From Lysobacter sp. BMK333-48F3 (GTDB taxonomy: Bacteria > Pseudomonadota > Gammaproteobacteria > Xanthomonadales > Xanthomonadaceae), in contig NZ_JAIHOO010000001.1 in the NCBI RefSeq assembly GCF_019733395.1, positions 4,821,394 through 4,885,393 of the forward strand: a DNA stretch of 64,000 nucleotides. Reading direction: 5' to 3'. Positions 1 through 7,764 of this stretch are shown one piece after another (within the stretch, counting starts at the first letter, position 1; every line of letters starts with the position of its first letter). Under the pieces are notes generated by a model. The model worked only from the letters and a program-made list of their open reading frames with translations. It was not told where the DNA came from and did no database searches. Made by a program: the position numbers and the translations under genes.

Positions 1-1
1 C

Positions 2-496
2 TTCGTGCGCTCCGGCTTCAACCTCGACGTCGACTTCCAGCACGTGGCGATGGTGCAGCTGTGGCAAGGCCTGGGCGTGGCGCTGTTCTTCATGCCGGTG
101 TTGACCATCCTGCTATCGGACCTGGAACCGCACGAGATCGCCGCCGGCTCCGGCCTGGCGACCTTCGTCCGCACCCTGGGCGGCAGCTTCGCCGCCTCGC
201 TCACCACCTGGGGCTGGAACCAGCGCAGCACCATCCACCATGCCGAACTGACCGAGCACATCGGCGCCTACGACCCGGCGATCCGCCAGACTGTGGACAT
301 GCTGGGCCGCGGCGACCTGCAGCGCGGCGCGGTGTCCTTGAACCAGATGATTTCGCAGCAGGCGGCGCAGATCGGCTTCAACGAGATCTTCCACCTGCTC
401 GGCATCCTGTTCCTGGTGGTGATCGTATTCGTCTGGTTCGCCAAACCGCCGTTCACCGCCAAGGCCGGCGGCGGCGCGGCCGCGGGCGGCCACTGA
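2..496 (+). CDS. DHA2 (EmrB/QacA-type) MFS efflux transporter, C-terminal fragment
   Basis: The reading frame is open at the left edge, so only about the last 165 residues are present. The fragment has the features of the C-terminal membrane segments of 14-TM drug:H+ antiporters of the EmrB family: a hydrophobic stretch ending in PVLTILLSDL, the segment around GSGLATFVRTLGGSFAAS (the usual conserved Arg and small residues), a periplasmic loop, and a last helix around LLGILFLVVIVFVWF followed by a short Gly/Ala-rich tail. The family exports hydrophobic drugs across the inner membrane, usually with an HlyD-type adaptor (EmrA) and TolC. The adaptor would lie outside the window. The substrate cannot be inferred. 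A strong terminator follows at 521-557. Confidence 0.85.
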   Translation, partial: FVRSGFNLDVDFQHVAMVQLWQGLGVALFFMPVLTILLSDLEPHEIAAGSGLATFVRTLGGSFAASLTTWGWNQRSTIHHAELTEHIGAYDPAIRQTVDMLGRGDLQRGAVSLNQMISQQAAQIGFNEIFHLLGILFLVVIVFVWFAKPPFTAKAGGGAAAGGH

Positions 497-520
497 GCGG
501 CTAGCAGCCAACCCTCGCAA

Positions 521-557
521 CGCAACAGGCCGGGCATCGCCCGGCCTGTTGCGTTTT
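521..557 (+). terminator. Rho-independent terminator after the efflux gene
   Basis: A perfect 15-bp stem (521-535 with 539-553) encloses the 3-nt loop ATC and is followed by TTTT. It lies 25 bp after the stop codon of the efflux gene. Confidence 0.85.
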
Positions 558-633
558 CGTCCTATCCCGATCGAGAGCGGCAACGGCCAATAAGCCAGGC
601 TGAAACCGACGCCCCTCACCCGCCTGCAGCGCC

Positions 634-663
634 GATTCCCTATTCCCTATTCCCCATTCCCGA
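634..663. repeat. Heptamer array (GGGAATN family, inverted orientation)
   Basis: About four tandem units of ATTCCCT/ATTCCCC run up to the stop codon of hypX. The same heptamer family occurs at 12783-12811, 21983-22012, 22103-22132, 45585-45611, 50078-50107 and 50162-50189, always between genes. Confidence 0.8.
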
Positions 664-672
664 CGCCCCGCC

Positions 673-2373
673 TCAAGCCATCGCCTCCGCCGGCGCCGCC
701 GCCTCGCACACCGCCGCGTGCTTGCGCACGAAGCGGCGGCGCGCTTCGTGATAGCTGCGGTCGGGGCCGAAGAAGTTGCGGTACATGTGCGCCAGTTCCT
801 CGGCGCCGTAGCTTTCCAGCGGCTTGCGGCGCTCGTCGGCGGCGCGGTGGCGACGCTTGAGCGCTACCGCCTTGCGCCATGCGACCGGGTCGGCCGCGCG
901 TTCGGCGCGCTGCTCGACATGCGCGGCGAAGTCGGCGACGCCGGCGCCGAACGCGGCGTCGATCAGGCCGATGCGTTCGGCCTTGGCGCTGCCGAGCGGG
1001 CGCAATTCCTCGGTGAGCTCCTGCGCCATCGCCTGGCCGACCCGACGCGGCAGCAGGTAAGTCCAGTACTCCGAACCGTACAGCCCGCCCATGCCTTTGT
1101 AGTGCGGGTTCATCACCGCGCCGCGGCGCGCCCAGACCTGGTCGGCGGCCAAGGCCAGGATCACCCCGCCGGCGCCGGCGTTGCCCTGCATCGCCGAGAT
1201 CACCAGGTGCGATTCGGTCAGCACGATCTCGCGCACCAGGGCGTTCATCGCCAGGATGTTGCGCCAGGATTCCAGCGCCGGATCGGCCGCGGCCTCGATC
1301 GCGTTGAGGTGGATGCCGTTGGACCAGATGTCCTGGCCGCCCATCAGCACGATCGCCCGGGTCGGCCGCTGCCGCGCCTGCAGGAACGCCGTGCGCAGAC
1401 GGTCGCATTGCCCGGTCGACATGGCGCCGTTGTAGAAATCGAAATGCAGATAGCCGACCGCGCCGATCTCCCGATAGCGGATCTGGCGGTAGGCGCGGTC
1501 GCGGCGCGCGGCGACCGAGGTCGCCGGCCGCGGCGGGCGCTGGGCGACGCCGGCCAGGCGGCGTTCGCCGAGCACCTGGGTCGCCGGCAGCTTGATCCCG
1601 TCCTTCGCGCGCAGATGGCTCAGCCACAGCGCGCCGTCTGCGGTACCGACGCAGACCGCGCCTTCGCGCCGGCCGAGCAACTCGCCGGGGCGGCCGCGCA
1701 ATGTCGGTTCGATGTGCGCGCCGAAGGCGTGGCAACGCATCCCGGCCAGCTCCACCCGCGCGCCCGGCGCGCTGTCGGCGCTGCGGATCCGATCGTGCAG
1801 GGTCGCGGTATCGCCATGCCAGTCGATCTCGCGGTCGCCGGCGCGGATCGCCGGACGCAGCCGGCCGCGCACGTCCGCACGGGCGTAGTCGAGCGCTTGT
1901 GGGCGGAAGTCGCCGTTCTCGAACCGTTCCACCGCCTGCAGCAGCGCGCGCAGCGCCGCATCGGCGACTTCGTGCCGGTACAGCTGGCTCTTCGGCGCCG
2001 CGCGCATGGCGAAGCCGGCGCTGGCCCAGATGTCGCCGGCGTCCATATCCTCGGCCGCCTGCAGCACGGTCACGCCCCAGTCCGGTTCGCGCTCGAGGAT
2101 GGCCCAGTCCAGCGACGACGGACCGCGGTCGCCGACGATGCCGGGATGGACGATCAAGCACACGTGCCGACGCCAGATGTCTTCGGGAATCGCCGACTTG
2201 AGCATCGGCGCGACGATCAGTTGCGGTCGCTCCCGCGCCACCGCCGCGCGCATCGTCGCCGCATCGGCGGCGACCTGCACGACGACCTGATGGCCGAGAT
2301 CGCCAAGCTCGGCCCAGGCGCGTTGCGCCAGTCCGTTGTACGCGGTGCACAGGAACAGGATACGCAACGACAT
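673..2373 (-). CDS. hypX: HypX-type hydrogenase maturation factor (formyl-THF to CO)
   Basis: 566 residues, the normal length for HypX/HoxX. Residues 1 to about 270 form a methionyl-tRNA formyltransferase/formyl-THF hydrolase-like domain with HPG at 76-78 and the following GDRGPSSLDW. Residues from about 290 to 510 form an enoyl-CoA hydratase-like domain containing the HypX-specific HYKGMGGLYGSEYWTYLLP block. In characterised HypX the N-terminal domain takes formyl from N10-formyl-THF and the C-terminal domain releases CO, which becomes the CO ligand of [NiFe]-hydrogenase under aerobic conditions. The ATG is preceded by AAGGAG at good spacing. No hydrogenase structural or hyp genes are in the window, so its role here is open. 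The family assignment is firm; the function is inferred. Confidence 0.88.
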   Translation of the reverse strand: MSLRILFLCTAYNGLAQRAWAELGDLGHQVVVQVAADAATMRAAVARERPQLIVAPMLKSAIPEDIWRRHVCLIVHPGIVGDRGPSSLDWAILEREPDWGVTVLQAAEDMDAGDIWASAGFAMRAAPKSQLYRHEVADAALRALLQAVERFENGDFRPQALDYARADVRGRLRPAIRAGDREIDWHGDTATLHDRIRSADSAPGARVELAGMRCHAFGAHIEPTLRGRPGELLGRREGAVCVGTADGALWLSHLRAKDGIKLPATQVLGERRLAGVAQRPPRPATSVAARRDRAYRQIRYREIGAVGYLHFDFYNGAMSTGQCDRLRTAFLQARQRPTRAIVLMGGQDIWSNGIHLNAIEAAADPALESWRNILAMNALVREIVLTESHLVISAMQGNAGAGGVILALAADQVWARRGAVMNPHYKGMGGLYGSEYWTYLLPRRVGQAMAQELTEELRPLGSAKAERIGLIDAAFGAGVADFAAHVEQRAERAADPVAWRKAVALKRRHRAADERRKPLESYGAEELAHMYRNFFGPDRSYHEARRRFVRKHAAVCEAAAPAEAMA

Positions 2374-2745
2374 CGCACGCTCCTTGTCACGACGAAGGCT
2401 CGAATGTCCGCCAACTCTCGTTCACGATCCTGAGCGCCGATCACAAATCGCGCGCCCTGGCGGATCGAACGCGATGACCGGATCGTTCCGGTCGACGAAC
2501 GCGATCGCGCCTGCGGCGCAGTGCGCAGCCTGACCGTGCGCGCCGCCATACTTCGTTTGCCGCGCCGCCGCACCTATCGAAACTGACAGTAGCCAAGTCC
2601 GGTTTCTCCGGCCGATGCTCGCCGGGCCGACATCGCTTCATCGTCGCGACGCCCGGGACGCAGCGCCGCGATGGTTCGGACCGCGTCCGGGAACCGGCCG
2701 CCACACGGCCCCATCGCCCATGACGGGCAATCAAGGAGAGCATCG
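2374..2745. other. Intergenic region, nothing recognised
   Basis: This 372-bp divergent spacer lies between hypX (minus) and the small Cys-rich gene (plus). It must hold the promoters of both, but no clear -35/-10 pair, repeat or RNA element was recognised. Overlapping long frames here have no ribosome binding site and look like GC-rich shadows. Confidence 0.5.
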
Positions 2746-2958
2746 ATGTTGAAGCGTGCAAGCAAGCTGTTGGGCATCTGCGCATTCTGTTTCGGCGCGG
2801 CGTTTTCGATGAGCGCGTTCGGCGCCGGCGGCTGCCAGTCCTGCTGGGACAACTGCCAGGTCCAGTTCGACCAGTGCATGGACTCCGGCAGCCCGGCCTA
2901 CGTCTGCCAGACCAACTGGCGCCATTGCGGCCTGTCCTGCGGCTGCGACATCCCCTGA
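2746..2958 (+). CDS. Small exported Cys-rich protein of unknown function
   Basis: 70 residues. The start is ATG 2746, chosen because AAGGAGAG lies at 2733-2740; an upstream in-frame start lacks a ribosome binding site. Residues 1-26 look like a signal peptide (two Lys/Arg clusters, hydrophobic core, SAFG-A cleavage region). The predicted mature part of about 43 residues has eight Cys (30, 33, 37, 44, 54, 61, 65, 67), several in CxxC or CxC spacing, plus aromatic and acidic residues. This suggests a disulfide-rich or metal-binding extracytoplasmic miniprotein. It stands alone between divergent spacers. No family was recognised; a metal-binding peptide or small toxin are both possible. Confidence 0.7.
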   Translation: MLKRASKLLGICAFCFGAAFSMSAFGAGGCQSCWDNCQVQFDQCMDSGSPAYVCQTNWRHCGLSCGCDIP

Positions 2959-3341
2959 TCCCGACCCGGTGCGGGAGGCCGCGCGCCTCCCCACCGCCGC
3001 GCGGCGCCGTGCTGCGGCGCAACGAATCCGCGCCCGGCGACGGCCGCGCGCGAGCGCCGGCGATGCCGCGGCGCGGACAATCGCCGACTGCGTCGCGGAT
3101 CGTCGTGGCAGCGGTCGCGATTCGGTACGGCGATGCTATAAACGCAAAGCCCGACGACGGGCACAGGGAGCAAGAGCGATGTTCGAGTCAGGCTGGATCG
3201 CCGACGCCACGGATCGTGCGCGCAATCTCGAATCCACCGTCCCGCATGCCGACCCCGCGACGCCCGCAACGGCGCCGCGCTCCCGCCCCTGACTCCACCC
3301 ACCGCCGCGCGCGCTGCGCCGGCGACTCTTGAGGACAAGGA
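2959..3341. other. Intergenic region with a candidate promoter and leader ORF
   Basis: This 383-bp spacer precedes the glutaredoxin gene. A TATAAA-type -10 element is visible at 3137-3142 without a good -35. A possible 37-codon ORF lies between it and the glutaredoxin start (listed separately). Nothing else was recognised. Confidence 0.4.
3179..3292 (+). CDS. Possible 37-residue small protein or leader peptide
   Basis: ATG 3179 is preceded by AGGGAG with an 8-nt gap and lies about 37 bp after a TATAAA box. The product begins MFESGWIADATD and ends in a Pro/Thr/Arg-rich tail without a hydrophobic segment. The stop is 49 bp before the glutaredoxin start, so it could be a leader ORF of that transcript. 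It has no recognised family, and codon use cannot separate it from chance in such GC-rich DNA. Low confidence. Confidence 0.25.
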   Translation: MFESGWIADATDRARNLESTVPHADPATPATAPRSRP

Positions 3342-3767
3342 ATGAGCTTCAAGTCGATACTCGGCACCATCGCGATCGTGGTAGTGGCGCTCGCGCTCGG
3401 CGTGGGCGCCGGCACCCTGGTCAAACGCACCGGCCTGATCGGCGACGGCGGCAAGGGCGGCGGCGCGATGGTCGAACAAGGCGACTACTCGCAGGTCTAC
3501 GCCCAGGCCGGCGGCGAGGTGGTGCTGTACTCGCTGTCGACCTGCCCGTTCTGCCACAAGGCCAAGGAACTGCTGCAGAAGCAGAACATCCGCTTCGTCG
3601 AACGGGTGATCGACAAGGACGAGGCCGCGCGCAAGGAAGCCGACGGACTGAAGATCAAGAGCGTGCCGGTGATCTACGTCGGCAACCAGAGCCTGCACGG
3701 CTACGACGAGGCCAAGCTGGCCGAGATCCTGGCCGCCCACGCCAAGGGCGCCAAGCCGGCAGCCTGA
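3342..3767 (+). CDS. Membrane-anchored glutaredoxin-like protein
   Basis: 141 residues. Residues 6-28 are a hydrophobic N-terminal segment that should act as a membrane anchor or uncleaved signal. The glutaredoxin fold follows from about residue 57, with the redox motif CPFC at 68-71 and the cis-Pro VP pair at 108-109. AAGGA precedes the ATG. The CPFC dithiol motif and length fit class I glutaredoxin-type thiol/disulfide or deglutathionylation activity. The anchor suggests action at the membrane, possibly on the periplasmic face, where glutathione chemistry is unusual. It is followed by the convergent PAP2/radA pair. The domain call is firm; substrate and side of the membrane are inferred. 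Confidence 0.85.
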   Translation: MSFKSILGTIAIVVVALALGVGAGTLVKRTGLIGDGGKGGGAMVEQGDYSQVYAQAGGEVVLYSLSTCPFCHKAKELLQKQNIRFVERVIDKDEAARKEADGLKIKSVPVIYVGNQSLHGYDEAKLAEILAAHAKGAKPAA

Positions 3768-3887
3768 GCCGGCGCATCCCTGCGGGCCGCCGCGGATCGC
3801 GGGCGGCCCGCAGCGCATCGGCGCAATGCGATCATCGCCGCCGGTGACGCGATGCCGGCCCAAAGCGCGTAGCGCTCGGCGCGCCGC

Positions 3888-4502
3888 TTACGCCAACCAG
3901 CGCAAGCCCATCGCAAAGCCCACCCCCAGCACCGCGCCGCCGATCACCTCGGCCGCGCCGTGCCGGCGCATGCGCAGCCGCGCCCAGCCCAGCAGCGGCA
4001 ACAGCGCCAGCCCGATCGCCGCCGCCGTCGGCGCCAGCGGCCACAGCGCCACCGCCGCGAAGCTCAGGCTGGCCATGTGCAGCGACAGCTTGATCCAGCG
4101 ATTGAACAGGGCGGCGGCGACCAGCATCGCCGCGACCGCGACGATGCCGTGGCCCAACGACGCGGCGCGATCGCGCATCCACCACCAGACCAGCGCCAGC
4201 ACCAGCAGCAGGACCAGATACAGCAGCGGCCGCTCGCTCGGATGCGAGGCGTCGACCGTGCTCCAGCGGCCGCTGCGATGGCGCTGCCAGACGAACAGCC
4301 ACACCACCGCCACCGCCGCGCCGACCCCGGCCATCGCCGCGGCGAACGCCTGCGGCGCCAGCGCCCGCACGCCCAGCACGGTCAGGGCCAGGAACACCGC
4401 GAAAGGGTGCAACGCCACCGACACCGCGCGCGCCAACGCGAACGCCGCACCGGCGTCGGTCTCCCCACGGTCGCCGTCGCGCGGGCCCGGCGTCGGGCTC
4501 AC
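3888..4502 (-). CDS. PAP2-superfamily membrane protein (lipid phosphatase-like)
   Basis: 204 residues with about five hydrophobic segments. The GTG start at 4502 overlaps the radA stop codon in a GTGA arrangement, which suggests translational coupling to radA. The PAP2 signature is recognisable but diverged: SERP near 89-92 (in place of K-x6-RP), SLH near 140-142 carrying the likely catalytic His, and a final AR-x5-H-x3-E block near 174-185 where the family normally has SR-x5-H-x3-D. Such proteins dephosphorylate lipid phosphates (phosphatidate, undecaprenyl diphosphate) at the membrane. The substitutions leave its activity uncertain. The link to RadA is by transcription only. Confidence 0.65.
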   Translation of the reverse strand: MSPTPGPRDGDRGETDAGAAFALARAVSVALHPFAVFLALTVLGVRALAPQAFAAAMAGVGAAVAVVWLFVWQRHRSGRWSTVDASHPSERPLLYLVLLLVLALVWWWMRDRAASLGHGIVAVAAMLVAAALFNRWIKLSLHMASLSFAAVALWPLAPTAAAIGLALLPLLGWARLRMRRHGAAEVIGGAVLGVGFAMGLRWLA

Positions 4503-5914
4503 GCCGCGTCCAGCGCCTCGGACAGCCGCTCGACCGCGATCACTTCCATCTCGCCGATGCGGCCGCCGCGCGGCGCATTGCCCTTGGGCACGATCGCGCG
4601 CTTGAAGCCGTGGGTGGCCGCTTCCTTGAGCCGATCCTCGCCGTTGGGCACCGGCCGGATCTCGCCGGACAGGCCGACCTCGCCGAAGGCCACGGTCTGC
4701 TCGGCCAGCGGCTGGTCGCGCAGCGAAGACAGCACCGCCAGCAGCACCGGCAGGTCGGCCGCGGTTTCCTGCACGCGGATGCCGCCGACCACGTTGACGA
4801 ACACGTCCTGGTCGCCGACCGCGATGCCGCCGTGGCGATGCAGCACCGCCAGCAACATCGCCAGCCGGTTCTGCTCCATGCCGACCGCGACCCGGCGCGG
4901 ATTGGACAAGGGCGAGGAATCGACCAGCGCCTGCACCTCGACCAGCAACGGCCGGGTGCCTTCGCGGGTCACCATCACGCAGCTGCCGGGCTGCGGCCCG
5001 CGGCTGCCGGAGAGGAAGATCGCCGACGGGTTGGGCACTTCGCGCAGGCCCTTGTCGCTCATCGCGAACACGCCCAGCTCGTTGACCGCGCCGAAGCGGT
5101 TCTTGAACGCGCGCAGCACCCGGAAGCGGCTGCCGCTTTCGCCTTCGAAGTACAGCACCGCGTCGACCATGTGCTCGAGCACGCGCGGGCCGGCGATGCC
5201 GCCTTCCTTGGTCACGTGGCCGACCAGGAACACCGAGGTGCCGGTTTCCTTGGCGTAACGCACCAGCCGCGCCGCGCTCTCGCGCACCTGGCTGACCGAG
5301 CCCGGCGCGGCGCCGAGCTGTTCGGTCCACAGGGTCTGCACCGAGTCGGCGACGATCAGCGCCGGCTTCATGCTCGCGGCGTGTTCGAGGATGCGCTCGA
5401 CGCAGGTTTCGGCCAGCGCATGCACGCCGTCCAGCGGCAGGCCCAGGCGCGCGCCGCGCCCGGCCACCTGGGACAGGGATTCCTCGCCGGTCACGTACAG
5501 GCCGGGCATGCTCTGGGCCATGCGCACGATCGCCTGCAGCAGCAGGGTCGATTTGCCGATGCCCGGGTCGCCGCCGACCAGCACCACCGCACCGGGAACC
5601 AGGCCGCCGCCGAGCACCCGGTCGAACTCGCCGATGCCGGTGCCGACCCGTTCCTCTTCGCTGTGGCGCACGTCCTTCAGCGCGGTCACCGCCGGCGCGT
5701 CGGCGCGGCCGGCCCAGCCGGCGCGGCGCGAGGCGGCGACGCTGGCGGCGGCGCCGGCCTTGGCCGCCGGCTCGACCACGAACTCGCTGAGCGTGTTCCA
5801 GGCCCCGCATTCCCCGCACTGGCCCTGCCACTTGCTGTAGTCGGCGCCGCATTCGCCGCAGACGTAAGCGGTGCGGGCCTTGGCGGCGGCGGATTTGAGC
5901 GGGGTCTTGGACAT
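4499..5914 (-). CDS. radA: DNA repair protein RadA (Sms)
   Basis: 471 residues from ATG 5914; an in-frame GTG at 5932 is possible, and neither has a good ribosome binding site. A four-Cys zinc finger opens the protein (YVCGECG...GQCGECGAW). A RecA-like ATPase follows, with Walker A GGDPGIGKST, then the RadA-specific KNRFG motif (FKNRFGAVNE) and a C-terminal Lon-like domain (GLSGEIRPVP). RadA is a hexameric DnaB-like helicase that promotes branch migration of recombination intermediates. Length and all domains are intact. The downstream PAP2-like gene starts within its stop codon. Confidence 0.97.
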   Translation of the reverse strand: MSKTPLKSAAAKARTAYVCGECGADYSKWQGQCGECGAWNTLSEFVVEPAAKAGAAASVAASRRAGWAGRADAPAVTALKDVRHSEEERVGTGIGEFDRVLGGGLVPGAVVLVGGDPGIGKSTLLLQAIVRMAQSMPGLYVTGEESLSQVAGRGARLGLPLDGVHALAETCVERILEHAASMKPALIVADSVQTLWTEQLGAAPGSVSQVRESAARLVRYAKETGTSVFLVGHVTKEGGIAGPRVLEHMVDAVLYFEGESGSRFRVLRAFKNRFGAVNELGVFAMSDKGLREVPNPSAIFLSGSRGPQPGSCVMVTREGTRPLLVEVQALVDSSPLSNPRRVAVGMEQNRLAMLLAVLHRHGGIAVGDQDVFVNVVGGIRVQETAADLPVLLAVLSSLRDQPLAEQTVAFGEVGLSGEIRPVPNGEDRLKEAATHGFKRAIVPKGNAPRGGRIGEMEVIAVERLSEALDAA

Positions 5915-6050
5915 GGCGGACGGCAACGGCACGGACGAAGCCGCACTTTAGCCGCTGCCGGTCGCAGCGTGCGAGACCGGGACCCGCGGACGCGGCGAAG
6001 TCCTACCCGCTGCCGGCGACGCCGCGCGGACCGGGCCGGGCCGGCGCGGG

Positions 6051-6347
6051 TCAGGCCGCCATCGGCTGGTTCGGCCGGTGCTGCTCGGGATAGATCGCCT
6101 GCAGGTGCTGCTGCGGCATCGCCAGCAGGCCGCTGACGTCGTTGGAGGCGACGATGCTGTAGCCGCGCGCGTCGATGTCGTTGGCGATCGCGTGCCAGTC
6201 CAGCTTGGGCATGGCCATGCGGGTGTCGATGGTCCAGCCGAAACGCAGCGCGCCTAGGGCCTTCATTTCGTCCAGGGGCAGCCAGCTGTCGGACGGTGCG
6301 ACCACATAGCCTTCGTCGTCGCCCACTACGAATACGTCTACGCGCAT
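6051..6347 (-). CDS. Hypothetical protein, 98 residues
   Basis: A soluble acidic protein with no signal or membrane segment. The sequence starts MRVDVFVVGDDEGYVVAPSD and shows an alternating beta/alpha pattern; the C-terminal part is rich in Gln, Pro and Met. ATG 6347 is the most likely start because conserved-looking sequence begins there. An in-frame ATG about 14 codons upstream is possible, and the ribosome binding site is weak in both cases. It lies alone between radA and another unknown gene. I do not recognise a family. Confidence 0.55.
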   Translation of the reverse strand: MRVDVFVVGDDEGYVVAPSDSWLPLDEMKALGALRFGWTIDTRMAMPKLDWHAIANDIDARGYSIVASNDVSGLLAMPQQHLQAIYPEQHRPNQPMAA

Positions 6348-6736
6348 TTTTGTCGGTGCCTTTGCTGTATGCGTTGCAAGCCGGCGCATGGTGTCGATCC
6401 GCCCGATAAAAAGGAGTGAAGAAGGAATGGCCAATTGGTGAATCCAGGCAGCTGCCTGAATGATGGATTCCGATTCAATGCAGACATGTGACAAGGCCGG
6501 CGGAACCGTAGTGTGACCGGCGCGGCTCTCACCGGCCGAGACGGCGCAGGCCGCTCGAACGCGGTCTCGCCCCCCAACGGACGATGAACCGGTGCGAGAC
6601 GAATCGTCGGCCACGCGGCCGCGCCTGCCGGACCGGTCGTGCGCGCAGCGCGCCGGGCACCCCGCTCCGCCCGACGTCGCATGCTTAACGGTACGCACGC
6701 CGCCGCAGCGCATCACGGCGGCGTGCGCCCGCCCCC
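6348..6736. other. Intergenic region, nothing recognised
   Basis: This 389-bp spacer is locally less GC-rich near 6400-6480 (runs such as AAAAAGGAG and TTGGTG), as expected for a promoter region of the minus-strand 98-residue gene. No repeat family or RNA structure was recognised. Confidence 0.4.
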
Positions 6737-7399
6737 TCAATCGATGCAGCTCTCGACCCGGGCGCGGCCGACGTCGAGGAACTCCGCGAGCGCGTCCAGG
6801 TGCTCCGGGTGGTCGCGCAAGCGGGTTTCCCTCGGCGCGATCACCACCAGTTCGAAGCGGTTGAGGTAGGTGGGGTTCTGCGCCAGCTTATAGCCCCAGG
6901 TAATACCCACGCCGGCCACCTTGCCGGTGCCGGTATCGAGCGCGTACTCGGCGAAGCGGGTGGCGGCCGGACTGTCGAGCACGCCGCCGGCCAGAGCGTC
7001 GGCGACCTCGCGCGCCGTATCGATCAGCCAGCACTCGGTCGCCGCCAGACGCCGCACCGGCTGGCCGGCGTAATGCGGCGAATGCTCGCCGACGAACAGA
7101 TTCGCCTCGCCGTACAGGCAACGGCCGAGCAACGAGGCGCCGGGCTCCGGCTCGCGCTTGTGCACGCTCCAGCGCCCAGGCTGGGCATGCGCGAACAGCG
7201 CCAGCGGCGACTGGACCAACTGGATCAAACCGACCGCACTGGAATGCAGCGCCGCGCGCGCGTACGACACCTTGCCGTCGATGCCGTACTCGACCGCGGC
7301 CCCGGTCGCGAACACGTTTTCGGGCGCGGCGACGTAGGGATGCAGGCGCAGCCCGAATTTGCCGACCTGGTAACTCTGTTCGGGACCATAGTGGCTCAT
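6737..7399 (-). CDS. Hypothetical protein, 220 residues
   Basis: A soluble protein beginning MSHYGPEQSYQVGKFGLRLH, with no signal peptide, transmembrane segment or motif that I recognise. It contains an aromatic and small-residue rich segment (GKVAGVGITWGYKLAQNP, near 165-182) and a charged C-terminus. Codon use matches its neighbours and the frame is long for this spacer, so it is probably a real gene. Neighbours give no functional clue. Confidence 0.6.
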   Translation of the reverse strand: MSHYGPEQSYQVGKFGLRLHPYVAAPENVFATGAAVEYGIDGKVSYARAALHSSAVGLIQLVQSPLALFAHAQPGRWSVHKREPEPGASLLGRCLYGEANLFVGEHSPHYAGQPVRRLAATECWLIDTAREVADALAGGVLDSPAATRFAEYALDTGTGKVAGVGITWGYKLAQNPTYLNRFELVVIAPRETRLRDHPEHLDALAEFLDVGRARVESCID

Positions 7400-7764
7400 G
7401 AACGCGCCCGCCGTGTGAGTCGAAAGCCCGGGCCAGCCGCCCAGGAATCTGTCACCTGGACGACTTCGACCGCAGTCCGCCTTTGCTAACGACCGGGGCC
7501 CGCGAGCGTGAAGCGAGCTGGTGGCGACGACTGCAGACGGCCCGAACGGCCAACGTGGTGCACGGACAGCATTCGATGGCGCGCAAAGGTGCCGATACCG
7601 GCCAGCGGCTTACTGTTCGGGTTCTGGGAAGTCCCTCGGCCGCGTCAGAGCGACTGACCAATTAGCCAGGGCGCGACTTCCAAAACGGCGGCCGCGATCG
7701 ACCCGGCGCACTGCCAATCGTCTGCGGCGCGCGCGCGACCAGACCGAGCCGTCAACGGTCGTCG
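7400..7764. other. Intergenic region, nothing recognised
   Basis: A 365-bp spacer between two minus-strand hypothetical genes. Short frames occur on both strands but none has a convincing ribosome binding site. No repeat family was recognised. Confidence 0.4.
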
